Source: an uncultured Christensenellaceae bacterium
Lineage (GTDB): Bacteria > Bacillota > Clostridia > Christensenellales > Pumilibacteraceae
DNA length: 64,000 nt
NCBI GenBank assembly: GCA_910587595.1
Contig: CAJULQ010000004.1
Coordinates: 62,001-126,000, forward strand
Direction: 5' to 3'
A program made the position numbers and the translations under genes. Under the pieces are notes generated by a model. That model made no database searches. It worked only from the letters and a program-made list of their open reading frames with translations, and had not been told where the DNA came from. This document shows positions 51,134 through 58,697 of the stretch, in pieces. The stretch's first letter is position 1, and every line of letters starts with the position of its first letter.

Positions 51134-52672
51134 ATGAGTTACACGGCGCTATACAGAAAGTACCGTCCGCAAAAATTCGAGGACGTTATAGGGCAAGACC
51201 ATATCACGCAAACGCTTATAAATCAGTTGAAAAGCGAGCGGGTGGGGCACGCCTATTTATTCACGGGCAGCAGAGGCACGGGCAAAACCACGTGCGCCAA
51301 GATATTTGCGCGGGCGGTAAACTGCTTGCACCCGCAAAACGGGTCGCCGTGCGGCGAGTGCGACGTGTGCCGCGCGTTGGCCGATGTATCCAATATCGAT
51401 ATTTTGGAGATAGACGCGGCGAGCAACAACCGCGTGGACGAAGTGCGCGAGATCCGCGAGCGGGTAAAGTATCCGCCCGTGAACGGCAAATATAAAGTAT
51501 ATATCATAGACGAGGTGCACATGCTTACCGACAGCGCGTTCAACGCGCTGCTCAAAACGCTGGAGGAGCCGCCACCGTTTGTCATTTTCATTTTGGCCAC
51601 CACCGAGGTGCACAAACTGCCCGCCACCATACTGTCGCGGTGCATGCGTTTCGATTTTCGGTTGGTGTCGTCCGAACTGTTGGCGCAAAATATCCAAAAG
51701 ATATTCGATGCCGAGGGCAAAGCGTTCGAACCCGACGCGGTGCGCTACATAGCGGGCGCGGGCGAGGGGAGCGTGCGCGATTCGCTGTCTATCGCCGACA
51801 TGTGTGTTAGCCGTTCGGCGGGCAAGCTCACGCTGTCCGACGTGTTGGACGTGTTGGGAGCGGCCGACCGCGGCAAGATCCGCGCGCTCACCAAAAGCGT
51901 GTTAGAGGGCAATGCCCGCGATATTTTGCTGTGTATAGACGAGCTGACGCGTTTGGGTAAATCGGTTTCGCGTATCGGCAAAGACGTGCTCGGTTGTGCG
52001 CGCGATCTGCTGGCGCTCAAGACGGGCGCGGACGTATTGGTGATAGACACGCCCGAAAACATCGAGCAGTTGCGCGCGTTGGCCGAGCAAGCCGACGCAG
52101 ACTCGCTTACCGCCGTTATCCGCATGCTGGGCGCGGTAGACGCCGAGTTGCGCTACAGCGTAAGCCCCAAGATCGTGTTGGAAACGGCGTGCTTGCGCGC
52201 GGGTAAACGCGCCGACGCGCAACCGGACGCCTTGCTTGCGCGCATAGCCAAGTTGGAAAAACGGATAGAAGAACTTGCCGCCCGCGGCGTGGCGGCGCCC
52301 TCTTCGCCCGCGGCGGCCGCAGCGCCGCCCGTTGAGGAGAGCGCGCCCGCAGACGATCGCAACGTGTGGGGTCGGCTGATCACGCATTTTCGCAAAAACG
52401 GGCCGATGAGCGTGTATTCGCTGTTGTGCAACACGCACGACGCGGCGTTGGAAAAGGGGGAGTTGTGCGTGTGCCCCGCGTCCGACGCCGAGTTTTTGCA
52501 GTTTTCCGATCCCGAAACGCAAGAGCAGATTGCGCGCGCCTTGCACGAGATGGGGGCGAACGTAACGTTACGCATAGAGAAACGGGCGGGCAAGCCCGAT
52601 ATGGACAACGAGATCGACCGTATCAAAAAGATGATGGCGGGCGGCAAAGCCAAAGTGGAAGTAAGGCGATAG
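51134..52672 (+). CDS. dnaX: DNA polymerase III subunits gamma/tau
   Basis: 512 residues. Clamp-loader ATPase: YRKYRPQKFEDVIGQDH, Walker A GSRGTGKT near 45-52, zinc cluster CLHPQNGSPCGECDVC, Walker B IDEVH, and the SRC motif in ILSRCMRF. An Ala/Pro-rich linker near 395-415 leads to the tau-specific end. It loads the sliding clamp at replication forks. The ATG at 51134 has no ribosome site and begins 6 nt after the -10 box, so translation is probably leaderless. First gene of a compact operon that runs through truA. Confidence 0.96.
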   Translation: MSYTALYRKYRPQKFEDVIGQDHITQTLINQLKSERVGHAYLFTGSRGTGKTTCAKIFARAVNCLHPQNGSPCGECDVCRALADVSNIDILEIDAASNNRVDEVREIRERVKYPPVNGKYKVYIIDEVHMLTDSAFNALLKTLEEPPPFVIFILATTEVHKLPATILSRCMRFDFRLVSSELLAQNIQKIFDAEGKAFEPDAVRYIAGAGEGSVRDSLSIADMCVSRSAGKLTLSDVLDVLGAADRGKIRALTKSVLEGNARDILLCIDELTRLGKSVSRIGKDVLGCARDLLALKTGADVLVIDTPENIEQLRALAEQADADSLTAVIRMLGAVDAELRYSVSPKIVLETACLRAGKRADAQPDALLARIAKLEKRIEELAARGVAAPSSPAAAAAPPVEESAPADDRNVWGRLITHFRKNGPMSVYSLLCNTHDAALEKGELCVCPASDAEFLQFSDPETQEQIARALHEMGANVTLRIEKRAGKPDMDNEIDRIKKMMAGGKAKVEVRR

Positions 52673-52705
52673 GCCTATTATATAGAAAAAAGGAGAAACG
52701 GAACA

Positions 52706-53035
52706 ATGGCGAAATTCAACGGATTCGGCGGTGGCGGCGGATTTAATATGCAACAAATGATGCGGCAAGCGCAAAAGATGCAAGAGCAGATGGCGCAAGC
52801 GCAAGAGGAGTTGGCCGAACTTTCGGTGACGGGCAGCGCGGGCGGCGGCCTGGTGGAGATCACGCTTTCCGGTAAGCGCGACGTGGAAAGCGTGACCGTA
52901 AATCCCCAAGCGGTGGACCCCGACGACGTGGAAATGCTTGAAGATCTGATCGCGGCGGCGCTCGGCGACGCGCTCGCCAAAGTGGACGAAAAAGAAAAAG
53001 AACTGCTGCCCTACGGCGCGGCGGGGCTTATGTAA
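52706..53035 (+). CDS. ybaB: YbaB/EbfC nucleoid-associated protein
   Basis: 109 residues. Gly-rich start, then a long helix (MMRQAQKMQEQMAQAQEEL) and the conserved core VEITLSGKRDVESVTVNPQAVDPDDVEMLEDLIAAALGDAL (two overlapping blocks). It is a DNA-binding dimer usually encoded between dnaX and recR, as here. A clear AAAAAGGAGAAA site lies upstream. Confidence 0.95.
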   Translation: MAKFNGFGGGGGFNMQQMMRQAQKMQEQMAQAQEELAELSVTGSAGGGLVEITLSGKRDVESVTVNPQAVDPDDVEMLEDLIAAALGDALAKVDEKEKELLPYGAAGLM

Positions 53036-53039
53036 CGGC

Positions 53040-53624
53040 ATGAAACAGCTCGACTGTATATTGCGGCTATCCAACAAATTTGCCCGCTTGCCGGGGGTGG
53101 GCGCCAAAACGGCGCAACGGTATGCCTATAGTGTGATCGATATGTCGGCGCAAGAGGTGGAAGACTTTTGCGCCGCTTTGCGCGACGTGAAAGCCGAGGT
53201 GCGCTATTGCGCCGAGTGCGGCAACTTTACGGACAAAGAGGTGTGCGATATTTGCGCGCGCCGCGACAAAAACGTGATCTGCGTGGTAGCCTATCCCAAA
53301 GACGTTTTGGCGCTCGAACGCGTGTCGGGCTATCGCGGCGTGTATCACGTGTTGCACGGCACGCTTTCGCCGCTCGAAGGGCGCGGCCCCGACGCGTTGC
53401 GTATCAAAGAACTGTTAGCGCGGATAGACGGCGCGGACGAAGTGATATTGGCCACCAACCCCGACGTGGAGGGCGAGGCCACCGCCATGTATTTGGCGCG
53501 GCTGCTTAAACCCATGGGCGTGAAAGTAACGCGTATTGCCCAAGGCATCAGCATGGGCAGCGAACTCGAATACGCCGACGAGGTAACGCTTATGCGCGCG
53601 CTCGAAAAGCGCACGCCGCTGTAA
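53040..53624 (+). CDS. recR: Recombination mediator protein RecR
   Basis: 194 residues. Helix-hairpin-helix at the start (LSNKFARLPGVGAKTAQRYA), zinc finger CAECGNFTDKEVCDIC near 57-72, and a Toprim domain (VVAYPKDVLALE, ILATNPDVEGEATAMYLA). It works with RecO/RecF in loading RecA at gaps. It starts 4 bp after ybaB and is probably translationally coupled to it. Confidence 0.96.
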   Translation: MKQLDCILRLSNKFARLPGVGAKTAQRYAYSVIDMSAQEVEDFCAALRDVKAEVRYCAECGNFTDKEVCDICARRDKNVICVVAYPKDVLALERVSGYRGVYHVLHGTLSPLEGRGPDALRIKELLARIDGADEVILATNPDVEGEATAMYLARLLKPMGVKVTRIAQGISMGSELEYADEVTLMRALEKRTPL

Positions 53625-53629
53625 AATAA

Positions 53630-54451
53630 ATGATAGAGATAAAGAACGTACAATATATTTACAACGCGGGCGGCGACGACACCAAAGAGGCGCTCCGCGA
53701 CGTGTCGCTCACCGTGCAAGACGGCGAGTTTGTGGCGCTGTGCGGACACAACGGCAGCGGCAAGTCCACTTTGGCCAAGCTGATGAACGGGTTGATAGAA
53801 CCCACGCGCGGCACCGTAACGGTGGACGGGCTTGTGACCTCCGACAAAAAAAATCTGTTCGATATCCGCAAAACGGTGGGCGTGGTGTTTCAAAACCCCG
53901 ACAACCAAATGGTGGCGTCCGTCATCGAGGACGACGTGGCGTTCGGCCCCGAAAATCTGGGGCTGCCGCCCGCCCAAATAGAAGAACGGGTGCAGTGGGC
54001 GCTTGCGAGCGTGGGCATGCAAGAGCACCGCAAGGGCACGCCGTTTCGGCTGTCGGGCGGGCAAAAACAGCGCATTGCCATTGCGGGCGTGCTGGCCATC
54101 AAGCCGCGCGTGATGGTTTTAGACGAAAGCACCGCCATGCTCGATCCCGTGGGGCGAGAGGAAGTGCTCGAAGTGGTCACGCGGCTTAACCGCGAAGAGG
54201 GCATGACGGTGATCATGATAACGCACTTTATGGAAGAGGCGGCGCTGGCCGACCGTATCGTTGTTTTAAACCGCGGCATGGTGGCGGGCGAGGGCGGCAA
54301 AGAGATATTTGCCGATCGCGCGCTCATAGAAAACGCGGGGTTGGAGTTGCCGCTCTCGGCCCGCGTGGCCGCCGATCTAAGGGAGCGCGGCCTTGCGTTA
54401 GACGGCAACGTCACGTTGCCCGAGGAGCTTATAAACGCACTATGCCGATAA
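53630..54451 (+). CDS. ecfA1: ECF transporter ATPase, EcfA1 type
   Basis: 273 residues. Walker A GHNGSGKST near 37-45, Q-loop VGVVFQNPDNQMVAS, signature LSGGQKQRIAIAG, Walker B VMVLDESTAMLDP, and an H-loop in MITHF. The DESTAMLD variant is typical of EcfA1. With EcfA2 and EcfT it forms the energising module used by several vitamin-binding S subunits. No S subunit lies here (group II arrangement). It overlaps ecfA2 by 10 nt. Confidence 0.94.
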   Translation: MIEIKNVQYIYNAGGDDTKEALRDVSLTVQDGEFVALCGHNGSGKSTLAKLMNGLIEPTRGTVTVDGLVTSDKKNLFDIRKTVGVVFQNPDNQMVASVIEDDVAFGPENLGLPPAQIEERVQWALASVGMQEHRKGTPFRLSGGQKQRIAIAGVLAIKPRVMVLDESTAMLDPVGREEVLEVVTRLNREEGMTVIMITHFMEEAALADRIVVLNRGMVAGEGGKEIFADRALIENAGLELPLSARVAADLRERGLALDGNVTLPEELINALCR

Positions 54452-55326
54452 AGATAACCGATCTGGAATATGTATACGGCGCGGGCACGCCCTTTGCCAA
54501 GCACGCGCTCAAAAATATAAACCTGACCATAGAGGACGGGGAGTTTTGGGGTGTGATCGGGCACACGGGCAGCGGCAAATCCACGCTGTTTTCGCACCTT
54601 AACGCGCTTACGAGAATACAGCGCGGCACCATAGAGATCGACGAGTTCAAAATGGTGGGAAACGGCGGCAAAAAGTTAAAAAGAAAAAACCGCCCCGATT
54701 TTAAGGCGTTGCGCGCCCGCGTGGGCATGGTTTTTCAGTATCCCGAATACCAACTGTTTGCCGAAACGGTGGCCGAGGACGTGGCGTTCGGCGCCAAGAA
54801 CGTGGGCATCAAAGGCGAGGAATTGGACGGCCGCGTGCGCGCCGCCATACAAACGGTGGGGCTTGACTACAACGAGGTGAAAGACCGCAGTCCGTTCGAT
54901 CTGTCGGGCGGACAAAAGCGGCGGGTGGCGTTGGCGGGCGTTTTGGCCATGCACCCCAAGATCTTGGTGCTGGATGAGCCCACGGCGGGCTTGGATCCGC
55001 GCGGTAAAAAGGAAATACTCGATCTTATCTTGCGCGTGAAAAAAGAGTTGTGCCACACCGTTATCATGATTTCGCACAATATGGACGAAGTGGCGCGGTA
55101 TTGCGATAAGATCGCGGTGATGGCAGACGGCGAGCTAAAGCTTACGAGCACGCCCGCCGAGCTTTTCACGCAAACCGACCTACTGCAAAGTTTACACATA
55201 GAAATGCCGGCGGTAACGGCGCTTGCGTGCGAGTTGAACGCCCGCGGGTGCAACGTGTCGCGCGCCGTGCTCACCGAGGAACAGCTTGTGCAAGAGATAC
55301 TGCGGGCAAAGGGGGTAGCAACGTGA
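54442..55326 (+). CDS. ecfA2: ECF transporter ATPase, EcfA2 type
   Basis: 294 residues. Walker A GHTGSGKST near 37-45, Q-loop GMVFQYPEYQLFAETV, signature DLSGGQKRRVALAG, Walker B ILVLDEPTAGLDP, H-loop MISHNMDEV. An insertion (GGKKLKRKNRPDFKALRA) between Walker A and the Q-loop is usual for EcfA2. It overlaps both neighbours, so stoichiometric translation with EcfA1 and EcfT is likely. Confidence 0.94.
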   Translation: MPIKITDLEYVYGAGTPFAKHALKNINLTIEDGEFWGVIGHTGSGKSTLFSHLNALTRIQRGTIEIDEFKMVGNGGKKLKRKNRPDFKALRARVGMVFQYPEYQLFAETVAEDVAFGAKNVGIKGEELDGRVRAAIQTVGLDYNEVKDRSPFDLSGGQKRRVALAGVLAMHPKILVLDEPTAGLDPRGKKEILDLILRVKKELCHTVIMISHNMDEVARYCDKIAVMADGELKLTSTPAELFTQTDLLQSLHIEMPAVTALACELNARGCNVSRAVLTEEQLVQEILRAKGVAT

Positions 55327-56159
55327 AAGACGTGTCTTTCGGGCAATATTACCCCGTAGAAAGCCCCGTGCACCGCTTGGATCCGCGCGTTAAGCTGTTG
55401 GCGTCGGTGGTGTATATCGTGAGTATGTTTTTTATCCGCAAGTTCACGGGCTTTGCGGTGACGGCGGTGTTTTTGACGGCGGCTATCCTTTGCAGCCGCG
55501 TGCCGCTCGGCAAGGTGTTGCGTTCGGTGCGCGCCGTGCTGTTTTTGGTGGTGTTCACCGTAATCATGAGCGTGCTGTTTTATTCCACCAAAACGGAGCA
55601 GCCGCTGTGGGCGTGGCGTTTTATCCGCATTTACAAAAAGGGCCTAATAAACGCCGCGCGCATGGGGCTAAGGCTCATCTTTTTGGTGCTCGGACCGGCG
55701 CTCTTAACGCTCACGACAACGCCCGTGGAACTCACCGACGGATTGGAAAGTTTATTAAAGCCGCTCGCTCTTATGCATCTGCCCGTGCACGAGTTGGCCA
55801 TTATCATGAGTATCGCGTTGCGGCTCATTCCCACGCTCACCGAAGAAACCGAAAAGATCATGAACGCGCAAAAGGCGCGTTGCGCCGATTTCGACACGGG
55901 CAATATCTTTAAGCGCGCCAAAGCGCTGTTGCCCATTTTGATCCCGCTGTTCGTCAGTTCGTTCCGACGCGCCGACGAATTGGCCGACGCCATGGATTCG
56001 CGGTGCTACCGCGGCGCCAAAGGCCGCACGCGCATGAAAGTGCTCAAACTGCACGCGCGCGATTTCGTGGCGGCGTTTGTGATGCTCGCGCTGTTGTTTG
56101 CCGTGCTACTGTTGCGCTACAATTGGTTCGGGTGGGCGTTTATCGGGGTGTTGGTATGA
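55323..56159 (+). CDS. ecfT: ECF transporter membrane component EcfT
   Basis: 278 residues from the GTG at 55323, which overlaps the stop of ecfA2. Membrane protein with at least five segments (VVYIVSMFFIRKFTGFAVTA, VLFLVVFTVIMSVLFY). The two coupling helices have the Ala-Arg-Gly-type motifs seen as AQKARCADF near 180 and ADAMDSRCYRGAKGRT near 225. It links both ATPases to S subunits. The ATG of truA overlaps its stop. Confidence 0.92.
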   Translation: MKDVSFGQYYPVESPVHRLDPRVKLLASVVYIVSMFFIRKFTGFAVTAVFLTAAILCSRVPLGKVLRSVRAVLFLVVFTVIMSVLFYSTKTEQPLWAWRFIRIYKKGLINAARMGLRLIFLVLGPALLTLTTTPVELTDGLESLLKPLALMHLPVHELAIIMSIALRLIPTLTEETEKIMNAQKARCADFDTGNIFKRAKALLPILIPLFVSSFRRADELADAMDSRCYRGAKGRTRMKVLKLHARDFVAAFVMLALLFAVLLLRYNWFGWAFIGVLV

Positions 56160-56929
56160 GCACGTATTTGCTCACGCTTGCGTACGACGGCACCGATTAC
56201 CACGGTTGGCAACGGCAGAAAGGGGTGCGCACGCTGCAAGAAAGTGTGGAAAGCGCGCTGTCCGATCTAATGGGCGCGCCCGTTTCCGTTACCGCGTCGG
56301 GACGCACCGACGAGGGCGTGCATGCGGCGGGACAAACGGCAAGTTTTTGTTGCGACACGCGCATACCGTGCGAGAAAATAGCGGCCGCGCTCAACGCCCG
56401 CTTGCCGCGCGACATTCGCGTGCAAAAGTGCGTGCCCGTGCCCGACGGGTTTTGCGCCCGTAGGTCGGCCAAGCAAAAAACATATGTATATCGCATGTAT
56501 GTGTCCGACGTGCCTTTGCCGCACTGCGAGCGCTATGCCTTGCGCATAGAAAAAGCGCCCGATAAGGCGCTGTGGCAACAAGCGTGCAAGCAGATAGAGG
56601 GCACGCACGATTTTGCGGCGTTTTATTGTTTGGGGTCGTCGGCCAAAACCACCGTGCGCACCGTGTATGCGTGCGACCTTCTCTCGTTTCCCGCGCAAGG
56701 CGCGGAGCCGCCGCGGTGGGAGTTGCGCATTTGCGGCAACGGGTTTTTGTATAAAATGGTGCGGCTTATCGCGGGCGCGATGCTGCGCCTATCGGACGGC
56801 AAGATCGCATGGCAAGATTTTACGGCCGCGCTCAACGGGCAAACGGGGCGCGTGCCCAAGATCCCCGCGCCCGCGCACGGCCTAACGCTGTGGCAAGTGG
56901 CATACGATTTTCTCGATCATACGCCGTAA
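56156..56929 (+). CDS. truA: tRNA pseudouridine(38-40) synthase
   Basis: 257 residues. YDGTDYHGWQRQKG at the start, the catalytic Asp in SGRTDEGVHA near residue 52, KTYVYRMY, and FLYKMVRLIAGAML near the end, all TruA hallmarks. It modifies positions 38-40 of tRNA anticodon arms. It overlaps ecfT by 4 nt at its start and the convergent glycosyltransferase gene by 13 nt at its end. In many Firmicutes ecfA1A2T-truA follows the ribosomal protein cluster; here it follows recR. Confidence 0.95.
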   Translation: MSTYLLTLAYDGTDYHGWQRQKGVRTLQESVESALSDLMGAPVSVTASGRTDEGVHAAGQTASFCCDTRIPCEKIAAALNARLPRDIRVQKCVPVPDGFCARRSAKQKTYVYRMYVSDVPLPHCERYALRIEKAPDKALWQQACKQIEGTHDFAAFYCLGSSAKTTVRTVYACDLLSFPAQGAEPPRWELRICGNGFLYKMVRLIAGAMLRLSDGKIAWQDFTAALNGQTGRVPKIPAPAHGLTLWQVAYDFLDHTP

Positions 56930-57879
56930 ACGTCGGCGTAATGGCGGGCGGCGTGACAAAATCCTTGCGCGGCGCACAGCGCGGTGGCGCGCACCGAGCG
57001 GAACGTTTCGCAGTCGGCGTCGCGGGCGGCGCATTCGGGCGTGAACCGCAAGCGGTCGTCTAATATATCGCCCAAAAACGGACTCATAAGCGCGTATCGC
57101 CAAAAGTGGGCGCGATAGGGCACGTCGTCGTAATGCCACGGCTTGCGCGTGCGGCTGTAGTGCACCACCGCGGGGCGCTTGTGTTCTTCGCTTTGCGGCA
57201 CCGCGTTCCACGCGGCGTTTAGGTATAACACGCGGTCGCGGCACAGCACGTTGAAATAGTCTTGCGCTTGCGCCACGGGGAAACGTTGCGAATCCAACAA
57301 GTGCAAAAACCGTTCGTACAGATATTCTTGGCGCAACGCGTGCAAATTGAGCAGCAACACGCCGTCGTTAAAATAACTTTGCGGCAGTATGCCCAGCGTG
57401 CGCGAGGCGTAGCGGCGCAACACCGCCGAGCCGTTCGCGTCGGCGTCGGGCACGGCGCCCAACAGATAGCCGCCGAGGTCGGTGGCAAACAGCTCGGCCA
57501 CGTCGCCGAGCACCGTGACGTCGGCGTCTAAATACACGGCCTTGTCGTATTGCGGGAACATCTCGGCAATAAACACGCGGTAATAGTCGGCGCCCAAGTA
57601 GGCGTCGCACCGCACGGCGCGGGCGCGGAGCGCGGCCAATTTTTCGGTCACGTCTATAAGCGTTACCGAAACATGCGGCGTGGCCGGCGAAAGCAACCGC
57701 CGCGCGTTGTCCGGCGTTAAGCCGGCGTGCAAAACGTGCACGGCATAGCGATAGCGGCGGGCGGCGTGCGCCGCGAGCGAACACACGGCCACCGAAAGAT
57801 AGGGCGCGTAGTTGTCGTCGGCGGCAAAAAACACGGGGATCACATGTTTGTTTTGCGCAGTTGCTTTTTTGGCGTTCAT
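56917..57879 (-). CDS. Glycosyltransferase family 8 protein
   Basis: 320 residues. IPVFFAADDNYAPYLSVAVCSL at the start, the metal-binding DxD in YLDADVTVLGD near 105, FNDGVLLLNLHALR and an HYSRTRKPW motif near the end define GT8 (galactosyl- or glucosyl-transferases of the LgtC/WaaJ/glycogenin type). No membrane segment; probably cytoplasmic and involved in surface glycan synthesis. AAGGAGG precedes the ATG. It has its own promoter and converges on truA. Confidence 0.9.
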   Translation of the reverse strand: MNAKKATAQNKHVIPVFFAADDNYAPYLSVAVCSLAAHAARRYRYAVHVLHAGLTPDNARRLLSPATPHVSVTLIDVTEKLAALRARAVRCDAYLGADYYRVFIAEMFPQYDKAVYLDADVTVLGDVAELFATDLGGYLLGAVPDADANGSAVLRRYASRTLGILPQSYFNDGVLLLNLHALRQEYLYERFLHLLDSQRFPVAQAQDYFNVLCRDRVLYLNAAWNAVPQSEEHKRPAVVHYSRTRKPWHYDDVPYRAHFWRYALMSPFLGDILDDRLRFTPECAARDADCETFRSVRATALCAAQGFCHAARHYADVYGV

Positions 57880-57912
57880 GGCAAAAAACCTCCTTGCGGA
57901 TCGTATATGCTT

Positions 57913-57941
57913 ATTGTAAGCAAGCGGACGGAAAAATACAA
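57913..57941 (-). promoter_or_regulatory. Promoter of the GT8 gene
   Basis: Read on the minus strand: TTGTAT (57941-57936), 17-nt spacer, TACAAT (57918-57913). Confidence 0.75.
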
Positions 57942-58044
57942 GAGAATTGCCCCTTTGCGTTTTCTACTCTTTTTTCGCGCGCAAGAGAGTGCGTTCTCTC
58001 TAAAAGAGAGCATGCGAAAACAACTCTCACCACGGTGGAATTGC

Positions 58045-58073
58045 TTGAAAAAACGCGTTACATGTGCTACAAT
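58045..58073 (+). promoter_or_regulatory. Promoter of the membrane XRE gene, apparently leaderless
   Basis: TTGAAA at 58045-58050, 17-nt spacer, TACAAT at 58068-58073, 6 nt before the ATG at 58080. Confidence 0.75.
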
Positions 58074-58079
58074 AGGGGC

Positions 58080-58670
58080 ATGGCGCAAATCAAAGACAAT
58101 CTGGCGGCCAATTTGCGCGCGTTGCGCAAAAGTCGTTCGCTCACGCAAATGGAGTTGGCCGAAACGTTGCACTATTCGGACAAGTCCGTTTCCAAGTGGG
58201 AGCACGGCGACGCCATGCCCGACATAGAGGTGTTGGCGGCGCTGGCGGCGTTTTACGGCGTAACGGTGGACTATCTGATCGCCGAGCACGCCGAGAACGA
58301 GGCCGTGCCGTCCGAGGAAGAGGGCGGCGAGCGAAAGCTTACGGGCAACCGCCGTATCATCACGCTGTTGGCCGTGGCGGCGGTGTGGATCGCCGTGACC
58401 GCGGTGTATGTGGCGCTGTTGTTGGCGCACTTGAATATTTGGCAACTCTTTGTGTGGGCGGTGCCCGCGTCCGCGGTGGTGCTCATCGTGTTTTACGCGC
58501 TGTGGGGCAAGCGGCGGTTTTCGCCCGTGCTCACCTCGGTGCTCGTGTGGACGCTGTTATTGGCCGCCTACTTGCAATTTTGGCGCTACAATCTGTGGAT
58601 GCTCGCCATCGTGGGCGTGCCGTTGCAGATCGCCGTGGTGCTGTGGGCCAAACTCAAAAAAAGACGGTAA
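58080..58670 (+). CDS. Membrane-bound XRE-family regulator, probably leaderless
   Basis: 196 residues. The N-terminal third is an XRE domain: ANLRALRKSRSLTQMELAET, HYSDKSVSKWEHGDAMPDIE, VTVDYLIAEH. A charged linker follows, then four hydrophobic segments (IITLLAVAAVWIAVTAVYVAL, WAVPASAVVLIVFYALW, VLTSVLVWTLLLAAYL, MLAIVGVPLQIAVVLW). Such HTH-membrane fusions are common in Clostridia and may sense a membrane signal. AGGGGC directly before the ATG is too close to act as a ribosome site, so the transcript probably starts at the ATG. htpG follows after 27 bp. Confidence 0.85.
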   Translation: MAQIKDNLAANLRALRKSRSLTQMELAETLHYSDKSVSKWEHGDAMPDIEVLAALAAFYGVTVDYLIAEHAENEAVPSEEEGGERKLTGNRRIITLLAVAAVWIAVTAVYVALLLAHLNIWQLFVWAVPASAVVLIVFYALWGKRRFSPVLTSVLVWTLLLAAYLQFWRYNLWMLAIVGVPLQIAVVLWAKLKKRR

Positions 58671-58697
58671 ATCGCTATAAGGAGAAACAATAAAGTT

